A DNA stretch of 64,000 nt from Combretum micranthum (Eukaryota; Streptophyta; Magnoliopsida; Myrtales; Combretaceae): positions 372,001 to 436,000 of the forward strand of contig JAMXBD010001195.1 of NCBI GenBank assembly GCA_024138025.1, given 5' to 3'. Positions within the stretch are counted from its first letter, which is position 1, and each line of letters opens with the position of its first letter. Shown piece after piece: positions 49,372 to 61,319 of this stretch. Made by a program: the position numbers and the translations under genes. The notes under the pieces are model-generated. The model saw only the letters and a program-made list of their open reading frames with translations. It ran no database searches and was not told the DNA's origin.

Positions 49372-50355
49372 ATGTGGGATTCTTTTGCCATGGACCCAAG
49401 AGAGAACTTAATAGAGTATAGGTGTTGTCTGTGTATCTTAATGGAAGATATCACACTTAATGGTTTAGCGAGGGAGCTAGATGACATTATGGTTACCTGC
49501 AGTCTAGGATTGATATCCATGTATAGAGCAATACTTGATGGTATCGAGAGCGTTTTGCCAAATCCAGAACACCTGTTGAGGTTATACATAGGCTGGAGAG
49601 ATACTTTTAAGAGAGACATGAGTTTAGAGATTGACAACATAGTCTTTGTGGCGTCTGCTAGGGACATGAGACTTCAGCTACCGGATTTTCGGGTTTAGAT
49701 ACCCCTTGATTCAGATTTGATTTATGCACATGATTTGAGGAGAAAGCATCCTCAAGTAGAAGAAGGTGTTAAGTATAAGAATGAGTAGAGAATACAATCT
49801 ATCTTAGAGAATTCTTTGCCACTTCTTACTAGGGAGGAGATTATGGCTGCCCTTCTGTTGTTCTAAATGTTCATTATGAGTTAGTTGTGCCTGCATCATC
49901 TTTTAATATACATGTTCAGATAGTTGGTTAGCCCATGCAGGTGGTTCTTCTAAGGCAGGTTTGACATGAGTATGCTTGGCTAGTAGACATATTAGGGCCC
50001 AATAAGGACTGGACTGCTTAAATTGATGAGATATTGCAAGATTCTACAGATTTTATATTTGGAGAGTTTACAGGGAGTTATTAGGAGCTTTTTGGACCAG
50101 CCTTCGGTCGAGTATATGACATGTATGAGGGGGAGCTTGTACCTGAGAGACATCATGGATTTTTTAATTGGTGAGGATGACGAGTTTATGGATACTATGG
50201 CTAGGGATGTAGCACCATGGCAGGGACCTGAGTTGAGAGACATAGCTCCGTAGATGTACTTGGACTTTCTAAGATTAGACCCCTTACACTTAGTCTTGAG
50301 AATAGTGATAAGAGTACAACTGCCACAACTTGGCTGGTTAGACCCATTTAGTGGA
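49372..50355 (+). pseudogene. Decayed ORF of unknown family
   Basis: An open stretch of 108 codons from 49372 includes LARELDDIMVTCSLGL, MYRAILDGIESVLPNPEH, LYIGWRDTFKRDMSLE and FVASARDMRLQLPDF. After a TAG the same frame continues (DSDLIYAHDLRRKHPQVEE, SILENSLPLLTREEIMAALL). Further on, in another frame, come WLVDILGPNKDW, FIFGEFTGSY and YDMYEGELVPERHHGFF, and then EFMDTMARDVAPWQGPELRD at about 50190-50245. The composition looks like a real protein that has picked up stops and shifts. It does not match a family I can name; it is likely repeat-associated given its surroundings. Confidence 0.5.
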
Positions 50356-52014
50356 TCCATACCTACCTTTGAATCCTTCGGATAAGGGTAAGATACCTAT
50401 GTTTCTTGATGATCTACTTCCCCATCTCCTTGACTGATATGACAGTATGATGTGGATAGTAGACTGACCAAGTTTCTTTTTGTTTGAGGGTCGGATGTGA
50501 ATACTATAGTAACAGTTTAGTTGAGTAGCTATGGGTATTTAAATATTTGATGGTAGATGCAGATATGGTTCAAGAAGAGACAGTAAGTGCTCTAGTTACT
50601 TTTTGAGATGCTCCAAGTTATAAGATTAGTGATGCTTTTGACATTGCAAATCTTATGATGGACTTTGATGTTTTGTGATTATCATGATGACTCTTGATGT
50701 TTTGTTTAGATCATGATAGATTTTGGGACTCGTAACGAGTCCATATGCATATGTGTAATCATGGTCATGTTATGTTTTGAAATCATCTCATATGTAATGT
50801 TTATCAATAATGATGAATGGAGATTTCAATTAATGTATGAATACAACTTATTTAGCTTGCAAAGAACCAATTTACAAACAATAATAACTTGTGTATGCAT
50901 ATTTAAAGGGAGGGTGAAAGTGACAACTAAAACTTAGTACAACTCCATAAAATGGCCATGAATTAATATTAAAAAAATTTGGGAATGTTTAATAATTCAA
51001 AGAGTAAAATTACTAACCTCTTATGTTAAAAACTCTAAATCTCGTAGAAATAGAGCCAGAAGCACTTAGGCACAAAATGTTCCACTAGAAGCCCAGCTAC
51101 AAAGTACTGGGCATACAGAACTAAGGAGGAAATTATATGTTTACTAATCCATCAAATAAAAATTATACAAATGCAAATCACATCAATTTAATTACCTAAA
51201 CACTGATGCAAAATGACATCTTAAATATATGATTTATATATTTTTATATTATTTGTACATAATTGCATAATGAAGATGCGAGTCACGTTGAAAAAATATA
51301 AACTGCCTTTGATATTGATATTTCCTCTCTCTTCTCTCTCTTTAATTTCTCACCATTAATAATTTCTAGGAAAATGGTTGCCACAAACTTTTGTCTCAAA
51401 AGTCAAATTTGCAGCCTTAGTTGTCTTTTTATGTGACTTTGTAGCCTTGTGGTCTTTTATGTTTCTTTTATAGGCTAAAAAAGAAAACAGTTATTGTGAA
51501 TTGATGCAATAATGAAAAAGAAAAGGGAAGATCCAACTGGAGGATTGATGCGTTTTTTTTTTAAGATATTACTTGTGAATCGTTGTTACAAAGTGCAACT
51601 CATTAAGTTTTAAACCGAATTATCTCTCACACATGCAATTCATATTAAAAAACGTGAAATGCCATTTGAAGATATAATTCAACGATGTATGACTTTTGAT
51701 GAATCAATCTTCAAAAGGTGAATGTTATGTAAATTAGTGAAACGCCTGTTATAGATATGATTTTACATTGGTATTTATGTAATTATTTTTATATGATTTG
51801 TATTTATGTAATTTTTTTTAGAAAGTTGGTAGACACATGTTTTATCTTAGAACTGATGGGTGATGGATCCCCATAAGTACCACTACCACCTCCACCAAAC
51901 ATATTAGAACCTATCTTGATAGCAATTCAATAGTAGAATGCCTTGATCTTATAGGCTTCAAAGAAGGCAACAAAACCTATGGTGTCGCTTGTAGCACCAG
52001 CTTAGGCTTCGATC
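50356..52014. other. Intergenic DNA, no gene seen
   Basis: AT-rich sequence with only short frames and no recognised protein motif. The frame at 50713-50937 has no domain and is not called. Confidence 0.5.
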
Positions 52015-52833
52015 ATGCCTCCTATTGCCCCTCAAAGAGCTCCACTACCAATAGCTTTAGTGCAACAATTTGTTGGAATGCTTGAAGAGATTAATCAACC
52101 TGTGGAATCTGCTGCAGAAGCACCTGCACCACAATTGGAACAAAAAATTCAACTTTCACCACCAAATACCACGACTACCTAAAAAATTCATCAAATGCAA
52201 TAGATATTTGAGGGACTTTCGAGAAAGCCAAAAGAAGTAGAAAATTAGCTAGCTTAGATTGAAAGATCATTTGATGTCTTCTAGGCGTTAGAGGGACTCA
52301 AGGTGTTAAATGGTGCTTATCCCTTGAGACTTAGAGCAAGAATTTGGTGGGATTCGATACAGATGACTTTTCCACATCTGGCTATTTGGGACACTTTCAA
52401 AAGGGAATTTTTGAGAGTTTTTCCAAGTAGCCTAAGGGCTAAACACAACACAACTATGATGAATTTGAGCCAAGGGAATAAAAGTATCGATGAGTATGAA
52501 CATGAGTTTAAATAACTGCTCCGGTTTGCCCTAGATGCTTATAGGGACAATGATGAATTGAAAAGATAAATTTTTATGGCAAGACTATAACCTCATTTTT
52601 GGAGAAGATCAACTGAGTCTGAACTAGAAGACTTTGCTGCTTTAGTAGAAAAAACTTGAATAATTGAATGGGCCAAGAAGTATGAGATGGAAAAATATAA
52701 GAGAAGAGGGTAAACTTTTGGAAAGAAAATATATGAGCAGACCAGTAGTACAACTACTTCAAAAAAGACTAAGTTTTTCAAGGTAGTTGATTTTGTGAAA
52801 GAAAAGACCATAGGAGTTATGCATGCAGGTTAA
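52015..52833 (+). pseudogene. Ty3/gypsy gag fragment
   Basis: In one frame from an ATG at 52015: a proline/alanine-rich start (APQLEQKIQLSPP), then LNGAYPLRLRARIWWDSIQ, WDTFKREFLRVFPSSLR, MMNLSQGNKSIDEYEHEF, which is the Retrotrans_gag capsid signature. Then come LEDFAALVEKT and KKYEMEKYKRRG, before a TAA at 52831-52833. Several in-frame TAA, TAG and TGA codons interrupt it, most explained by C-to-T or G-to-A changes. No protease or pol follows, so this is a truncated remnant. Confidence 0.78.
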
Positions 52834-53479
52834 GCAAGTTGGCCCACAATGCCTTACGCAGGTTAGTGGGTTATGCAGGCTGGCTCATAAACCTGCTAAA
52901 ATTTTCTTTTTCTTTTTTATTGGAAAAATTTAAAAGAATTGTAAATTTATATTCATTTTCATTATTGCTGGATTGTATTGCTCTTACTCACTAGTTCCTA
53001 TAACATAACTTCTTGAAATTGTTACAAAAATTGCAAAGTTTTGTTTAGAAGAATCTTAAAAGAAAAAAAAAAAAAAAACAAAGAACACTTCCATAAGACA
53101 AATGCAAATTGTAAATTTTGATACAGAATCCAAATTACAAAACCATTTAATAGTCATACTTAGCTATTTCACAAACCAACAAAATTAAAACCAAAATGGA
53201 CCTACATATAGTCCTCTAATAATGGAACCATTCACGTACATGGAATAACAAACATTCAACTGAACAACATCACAAATGAGATAAAATCAACAATTTAAAA
53301 AAAATTAAAAAATTTAAAATTTGAAACATAATGTCCATCAATCATCCTCATGAATAATTAAATTTGTGTCCCCTTTAATCATAGTTATCTCATTTTCTTC
53401 ATCATCATAGACTGTTCACAAAAAACACATATAATTTGTTACAAATGTTCAAAACTTATAATTATACATTGAAAGAAAA
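52834..53479. other. Noncoding spacer between gag remnant and hAT remnant
   Basis: AT-rich, with an A-run at about 53065-53080. A short piece at 52885-52905 (CATAAACCTGCTAAAATT) resembles part of the direct repeats A and B (ACCTGCTAAAATATATT). This may mark a related transposon end. Confidence 0.4.
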
Positions 53480-55480
53480 ATTTTACCAAAACGAATAAAA
53501 TGAGCCGCCTTCATCAACATATCCTTGTAACTAATTTCGAGTGCAAATCAAAGCTTCCACTTTGAGGGAGAAGAGAACCACGATACTTACTGAGAACATG
53601 GGCACTAATGCTAAAAGCCAACTTGGATGCTACCATAGTAATTCGAATGCTAAGCACATTAGTAGTCATAATGCACACATTTGGATACCTTTGGCTTTGG
53701 GTTTTCTAATATTGTAATACATCTAATTCTTGATAAAAGTTTATATCCATTGCCAGCTCATATAAACACAAATCTAAGGAAGAGTTATTAGTGGTTTCTA
53801 CTTCAACTTGATGGTACTTTAATATCATAGTGTAAAAAATAATAATATCAAATATTGATACTTAGAAATACATATAATGATAAAAAAACTAATAATCAAA
53901 ATGAAAAGTAAACTTACATCTAAAGTAGCAAAATCAATACCTAAACCTTTTCTGAATCTTAGGTTCCCTGTTCCAATTTGAAAGTTAGTGGAATTCTTAT
54001 CATTTGCATTGCTCTTGTCATATTCTCTAAAAGCTTATACAATTTGGTCTTTATGTTGGTCAACTTATCTTCACAAGTAAGGGGATCAATTTTATTGAAG
54101 CAAAATTTCAAGAAATTAAACTTCATTCAGGACAACCCCAAGAGCAATGGTGATGCTGTATTCCTTTCAATATTTATCAAACTTTTGCTTCATCTTAAGA
54201 GACATGTCACTAAGACAATATCTTCACTCCTTGAGTTCTCATTCAATAACCATTTAATTCTCTAGATTTTTAAAAACATACAAGTTTGAAGCTGGATATT
54301 AGGAACCAACATCAAGTTTGTGATTTATCTCAACAATTTGTACATTTTCTCCACTTTTCTCACTCATCCATTGAATGAAAATACTTGTAATTGTAATCAT
54401 TAGTTGAAGGCAGCAAAAAGAACATCTATTCTTTAGTGCAATATAAGGCATAAGATAAGTAGAGTTCCATCGAGTGGCAATATCCAAATGCAAACTAAGT
54501 CCAGTATCAATGTTGCCAACTTGACTAACATACTCCCAAAAATAATTCATCCTACTCTTTGAACCCCTTTCATACTTCACACTCTCTCTTATCTTATACA
54601 AAGCTTGATTAGGTGCTATCAATCCCTCTTTAACAATCAAATGAAGAATATGAACACAACATCTAATATGAAAAAATTCACCACCACACAATAAACTATT
54701 TTGCAAATTGAGTTCATCTTTCAAGTACTCTTGCATACTATTATTAGCAAATGCATTATCCAATGTAAAAGAAAATACTTTTTTATCCATGCCCCATTCT
54801 TTTAAAAATTCAAACACCTTTTTCTATAACTTAAAACTAGAATGTGGAGGAGAAAGTTTGGAGAAAGAAAAAATTTTACTGTTAAGCTTCCATTTTCCAT
54901 CCACAACGTGACTAGTCAAACATATATATGCATAAGATGATGAAGCAGTCCACGAATTAGATGTCAAACAAATTCTACCATGAATGTTTTAAAAATTTGT
55001 TTCATATTCGCCTTTTGGGCAAAATACAAATTTGTAAACATCTATTATTGCAGTTTTTCTAGAAATAGGCATATAATTAGGATTGTATAATAGTATATAC
55101 CATGTAATACTCCTATACCTAACAAACATAAATGGAAGATTGTCCTCAATAAGCGCCATTAACATAATCTCTTGAGCAACTTTTAGATCTAATTTTCTTG
55201 ATCTTAACTTCTTATAATGATCAATTATCATGTCACCCACATCATGAAATTTAGGAGTATGACTCAAATTACATTTTAGAAGATGCTAACCTAAGGTTAA
55301 TGTCCCATATTGATGTTGACCAATGACATACTCTTTCCCACACCCATTAATGTTGCCCTTTGTTTACCATCATTTCCTACACCTATTTTTATAAATTTTT
55401 CCCAAACATCATAAGTGTTTGGTCAAGTCCTCTTACTTGGAGGTGCTTTAGATGGAACAGATCCTCCCCGTTACAGTTTG
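53480..55480 (-). pseudogene. hAT-superfamily transposase remnant
   Basis: On the - strand a damaged BED-type zinc-finger region at 55290-55420 (VWEKFIKIGVGNDGKQRAT, NGCGKEYVIG in a shifted frame) is followed by MSHTPKFHDVGDMIIDHYK and a segment at 54989-55267. The central part at 54299-54817 has KVFSFTLDNAFANNSMQ, LCGGEFFHIRCCVHILHLIV, ALYKIRESVKYERGSKSRM and LHLDIATRWNSTYLM, the conserved core of RICESLEEPER-like plant hAT transposases. The C-terminal dimerisation motif survives at about 53555-53690 (MVASKLAFSISAHVLSKYR, RGSLLPQS). Frameshifts and stops separate the pieces. The intact enzyme would cut and paste hAT elements with 8-bp duplications; terminal repeats were not located. Confidence 0.82.
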
Positions 55481-55836
55481 CTTATTAACTTTAGTCCCTC
55501 TATTTCTAATCATCATCCACAGCAGTTTGTTGTATGGTCATATTATCGCTTTTATCATCCATTCTGAAAAATACACTACAAAAAATTGTATAAGATTATG
55601 ACAATATGCTTTCATGGTCATTACTAATATTTAGCTGCATATCATATGTATTTGTAATGGCCATATATTTTGAAAATAATCTCGTGGGATATTGATGTAT
55701 GGAATTTGAACATTATAAATAAATGCCATTTGCATGCTACTTGTACTTGAAAATCATAAAGACCTGTTATGCGTATATTATGGTAATTATTGTCATTGGA
55801 TCAAAATAGAATGCACCAATATAATTATAGAATAGG
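55481..55836. other. Noncoding spacer, possible small inverted-repeat element
   Basis: From about 55573 (CACTACAAAAAATTG) to 55795, with ATGACAATAT near 55607 and ATTATTGTCATT near 55787 as a weak inverted pair. Too imperfect to call a MITE with confidence. Confidence 0.3.
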
Positions 55837-55841
55837 ACACT

Positions 55842-58800
55842 TGTAAACCCCTCAAATTTGCACATCTTAAATATGATAATTACTAAGAATACAATATAGA
55901 ATTTTGTATAACTTCATGAAAATTCGCAAAGATCACTCCAAATTTTTTGCGATTTAAGAATATTGAAATATAAATGATTTTGAACCCATACATAGTTTCA
56001 AAATCTAATTAAAAGTTTCTTTAACTATTAAAAGATACCAAAGACAAGATTACTCCTCACAAGGTAATAACTCAATAGATACAAACATATGACTCCAGAT
56101 ATCAAGTAATGGATGAAGAGATAAATTTCTAGAGTCTATTTATTAGTAAATGATGGTCTAGAGACTAATTGATAGGGTTGAAATATACGTGAGGCAAACA
56201 GAAACTAATCAATATCTATAAAACTAAAACTCAAATAAAAATTTCAATTTCATAAACATGAATATTAGAATTTTTTTAACCTAAATAACTCAAAACTCTA
56301 CTTTGGCTCATCGAATCCGAAAACTCTAAAACTTTAAAAATACTTAATCTTACAGATTTAAAATTTTAGTTTCCAACTCAAAAGTGCTCTACGAATAATG
56401 TAGGAGCCTTAAACCCAATTTAAAAGATATTTTCTTGAATTAACTAAGTATAATTATACGCAATGTAAGAAAATAACAGATAAAAATCTAAAAATCCAAA
56501 ACCCAAATACAAATTTGGATACGTAGTCATGAAATTTAGAATTTTCTAAGTCTATTGAATGTAATGTCCTAAATTGACCAATTAGGCCTAGCAATTTTAA
56601 TCATGTAAGTCTAAAATATAATTTAATCTCATAACTTCAAATCTTAATACAATTTAATCACGTAAGCTTAAATCTTAATATTCGATCATATAAACTTAAA
56701 ATTGAATTGCGTAAGCTCAAAACTCAATTTTACTCAATTGCATAAGATTAAGACTTTATAAAATAATTTAAAACCAATAACAAGGTATTTTAGAGAATTT
56801 AAAAGCTTTTTTCAAAATGAATATGTTCATTTATATTTATAAATATTAGATTTGATCTTTCAGACTATATAAAACCCTAATCAGTAAGTAAGAACCCTAG
56901 AAATTTTCAATCACGTAACTTGTAAATTTAAAATAAATAAAATAAATAATAGGAAGATATAGAGATCCAGTTCAGTTATGTGCACCGAAATTCATTGTGA
57001 ATTTCCTCCTCTCTTATTCAATATGTATGTGTATATGTTTATGAATATATGTATATATATTTCTCCTCTAGCCTAGCTTTGTCGTGAGCTTCAAGTGATG
57101 AAGCTATCATTGAATTTCTTTGACCAATAAACCTAAATAATAAAATAATGAAAAAGAGAAGACCAAGACTTGATCTAATGAATGTAAGTTTATTTTTTCA
57201 GGATAAATATCTAACTTATCTCTTAGAGTATAGACTAGATTAGAGACTACAAATAGTGAAAATTAATGATGGTGGCTTTGATTTTTTTTTCCTTTTATTC
57301 CATTCCCAATTTCCTTAAATTGTTGAAAAGTGTTGTGGCCCACTCCTCTCACTTTCATTCATTTTTAAATTAAGACAAAACACTTCAATTATTCTTCCCA
57401 AAAATGTCGTGAAACCTCCAATGTGCCATCACTTTTATTTTCTTTCCTTTTCAACATAAAAGAAACCAAAACATACCTTTACAAACCCTTTAGGAAACTT
57501 CTAAGATAGAAGGAACAACAAGTACTTATATAAACAAGTACAAAGGTAAGAAGGTCTTTTAATCTTTCATTTTCAATATAAGAAATATAAAGTCTTAACA
57601 TAACTCTTTTCATTATCTTTATAGAAGTAACAAATATTTTCCACAAAGTCAAGGTAACCTATTCCAACTTTACTACTATATTAGATGACTGGAACAAAAA
57701 TCAAATAAAAATAAACTTGGCCCTTTGAATATTAGCTCTAGAAATTTTGATTATGTAAAGAAAGTCAATATCATGATATAACATCAATTTATTTTATTAG
57801 TACAAACTCATAAAGGTATCGTAAAAGAAATAAAGTAGAAACCTTTATATATACCCTATATGTTCAGTTTAATTAAATAAATAAATTATAATGTTAATTT
57901 GTGCACAAAAGAAATATTGAATTTGGTAAAATTATTAATTAGTAATGATTATTAAAATTAGATAAAGAAATAAAATTTCTAGGAAATACACCTAAAATTT
58001 TCAGCCATGATAGAATAAAAGAATTAATTTCATTTTCTACACAAGCATTCTACACAACTTGTGCTGCTTCCTTATGTACTTTAAAATTTCTTACTAGTTG
58101 AAATTCATTTTCTACACAAGCATTCCGCATAGAAGCCACCTTGTGCACTATAAAATCTCTTGCTGGCTGTATTTCACATCATATACCAGTAGTTTACACA
58201 GCTTGTGCAGAAAGGTTATGTACGTTATAAATTTTTCACTTGCCCAATTATTCATCAAAACCCCCCATTAACTCATCCAAATGTCATCATAAAACATGTT
58301 ATCTTCTTTTATCCTTGAAATTAATATTTCAACCAAATAAATATTTTTTTATAATTAATATATAGATTAAAGATAGTCATTTGAAAGATAATTATTGGAT
58401 AAATTGAGGCCATATATTATGCATGCATAAAAATATAAACTTTTATATATGTGTATATATATAAATAATCATCATCATAATAATAAAAATCTTGTGAAGA
58501 TTACATAAACATCAAAATGATTATTTAAGTGCTAAAATAGGACTAGAAACAAGAAAATAATAATAGATTTAGTAAAAGCTGAATTTAGGACACATAAGCA
58601 CAAATAGCTATATGTAAACAATTATCTCTATCATGATATGATTATATTATTAAATAGATCAGTTTTCTAACCCATCAGAAGATTTCGGTTCCTAGGAGAA
58701 AATATAGGAAAAATTATTTAATTTGATGAATGGTTAATATATAGGTTAAAGATGAACATTTGATAAATAATTACTAGATACATTTGAGAATATATATGTG

Positions 58801-61314
58801 TATGTGTGAAGATTTCGGTCCTTATATATATAAATAATAATATTTGTAGTAATATGTAATAATAATTACATGACTGTATATTTATAAAAATTTGCATATG
58901 AGTAAAATTATAGTAATTTAGAAAGATAGATCATCTTGGTAGTTTGAAAAAAATTTTCCTATATGAAATCATGTTCAACTAAAGAGAAAAGAAAGAGAAT
59001 CATGATTATTCTAGGACTAAATATGCAATAATTAACATATCATAAAAAAACCTAATTATTGGAAGAAATACTAATTAATTAGAACAATTAAGGAAAATAA
59101 ATTACTTATAATATCCATGAGTTCCGAACTACTTGAAAATTAGAAGTCTTCATGTTAAATCGGTTACAATCATAATATAGTAATAATTATTGAATCTAAA
59201 AGGAAAGGATATATAATATATATATGTATGTATGTATGTATGTGTGATTACATGTTTTAGCTCCATGAAGAAATTAGGATTTCAAAACTCAACTTATAAT
59301 AATTCAAGTATATATTAATTATTAGAATGACATAACTTAGAATCAAGTGATTAAATTTAAGAAAAATATACGCTTAAGATAAGATACAGGTTTTGTCCTA
59401 CACATGATATTAAGGTTACAAAGTGTACATAATTATAAATCATAAAAAGATTAGTTGATATGATCACATTTACTAAAGATGTATATAAAAAATAAGATCA
59501 AGAGAAATACAACAAAAATAAATATAAATATATATGTGTATTGGCCAACAGGAGAATAATAAACTTAAATTCAAGTTCAATTTCTAAAACTTAATGAAAT
59601 ATACATAAAATGAGGAATTAAAATTGAAATGAATATTAAAAATACAAAACAAAAATGATAAGCATCATAAGATACCCTTAGGATCCATAGGGTAATATAG
59701 AGAAAGAAATATAAAAATGAATAAGCAAATCAGATAATTAAAAACTACATTTGATAAGGCTTTTAACGCCTATTCATGTATGTAAATCGGAGTTAAAAAT
59801 GAGTACAATAGGCTTAATTTAAAATTATGCGAATAAAATTGATATTCGAATCATTGAGGATAATTTTTTCTAAGAAAACTAAATTTATACGTACTTCATA
59901 GTCTAACTCAAGAAAAACAGGTCTTATGAGCTTTAAGATGATTATCTGTAAGATAAAACCTAATTAAGAATGTGAAAATGATGTTAGAAACATTAAAACC
60001 CAAGTTTAGGATGTTTAAGCACCAATACGATTAATTACACAGATATATGTATGGTAATGAGTGATTATTATCTCATTTCATAGAAGAAACAGATCAATCT
60101 TTAGATTTTCCAATACATTTCTACAACTTAGCAACGATGACAGGTGAGAAACATCAAGCTTATCACATTGTTTATGATCGTAATGTAGTTTCACATGTAT
60201 TAATATAAACAAAACTAGTTGTATATGGGGAAGGGAATAATGCATGTTGTATGGTGTTTGGAGGAATGATAAACTCTATCAATAGAAGTGATAACTATTT
60301 ATTGATATTGTTGTGTACTACATATTGATGATTATTTGGAAATTATATGGTCATTAGATAATCTGGTATAAATTTTAATCGACCCTTAAGTGAAATGGAC
60401 ATGCATTGGACGACAATATAATTTGCATTTGTATGGTATCACATCAAGTATTAGCTCCTTAGCTTTGTGGTGATCCTCAGTTATGTCAGTGAATTGTCTC
60501 TCTCCAGTTGGATTCCATTGGGTATTATCCCTATAAGAATTAAGTAGACACCGAAGGACGTTGCCTGATGAAAGTTGACATGAGGTGGCTAATACTCAGT
60601 GGTGGATTTGAGTTCCAAGGTGAAGTTGAGATTATAATACTTATACATATAATAGTAAATAAGTTTAGAAAACTTCTCATTCCTTAGTTCTTTGGCTCTC
60701 TTGGGTGTGAATTACTGGAACTGGTCCTTCAACTTCTGAGAGAGGGCATAAATCTCTATTAGTTTAGATTCTAGTCACATAAATTGTGCATGTTCCATAT
60801 GGCTGAGTATTGCATTGCATATGATTGTTAATTATACTTGCTTGGTACTTGTTTGATGCATGGTTTGGTCTTGTTATTCACTAAGCTGTGTTTTGCTTAT
60901 ACTCCTATAGTGTGTAGGAATAGTACTTGCTGGGATTGTGTTAGGAAGTATGAAAAGTACTTCTTCAACAGACTTCTTGAAGTTAGAAAGTCAAGTCCCG
61001 AGTAAGATGAACTTAGAATATGAAACAGGTTAACTATATAATCATTAGAGATTTGGCATTATGTAGGTTAAAACTTCAATCTTACTATTTACTAAGGGAT
61101 ACCGATTCTCTGTGATTCTAGTGAACTATGGAATTCATTCCTTAGTTGTAATTGAATAAATAAACTTTACATATATATTATTGAAACCTATAAAATAATT
61201 AATTATGTAGAGTCTTGTAGCCTCTGACTTATAAGATGGTTCTCATATAGTGAATGCACGTGTGGTATGATAACTTTATAATGATCCTACTAGGCCCTTA
61301 GTTAGGTTGTGACA
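55842..61314 (+). mobile_element. Long noncoding TG...CA element (family copy 3)
   Basis: It starts TGTAAACCCCTCAAATTTG and ends CTACTAGGCCCTTAG...GGTTGTGACA, homologous to both ends of copies 1 and 2. The flanks are ACACT (55837-55841) and ACACC (61315-61319), a 5-bp duplication with one mismatch. 5,473 bp with no protein-coding motif. A diverged tandem pair lies at 58025-58170 (each with CATTTTCTACACAAGCATTC), and GAGGGCATAAATCTCTATTAG at about 60743 matches copy 2. A chance origin of matching ends and duplication is unlikely. Whether it is a solo LTR or a complete non-autonomous element is undecided. Confidence 0.68.
58025..58235. repeat. Diverged tandem duplication of about 79 bp
   Basis: TTCATTTTCTACACAAGCAT occurs at about 58028 and again at about 58107, each followed by related text with ACTT/CTTGTGC and TATAAAAT/TTTAAAATTTCTT. 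A weaker third unit follows at about 58165-58235 (ACACAGCTTGTGCAGAAAGG). Confidence 0.6.
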
Positions 61315-61319
61315 ACACC

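Noticed and set aside
55573..55800. Second CACTA-type end (CACTACAAAAAATTG)
   Set aside because: No partner terminus and no three-base duplication could be found.
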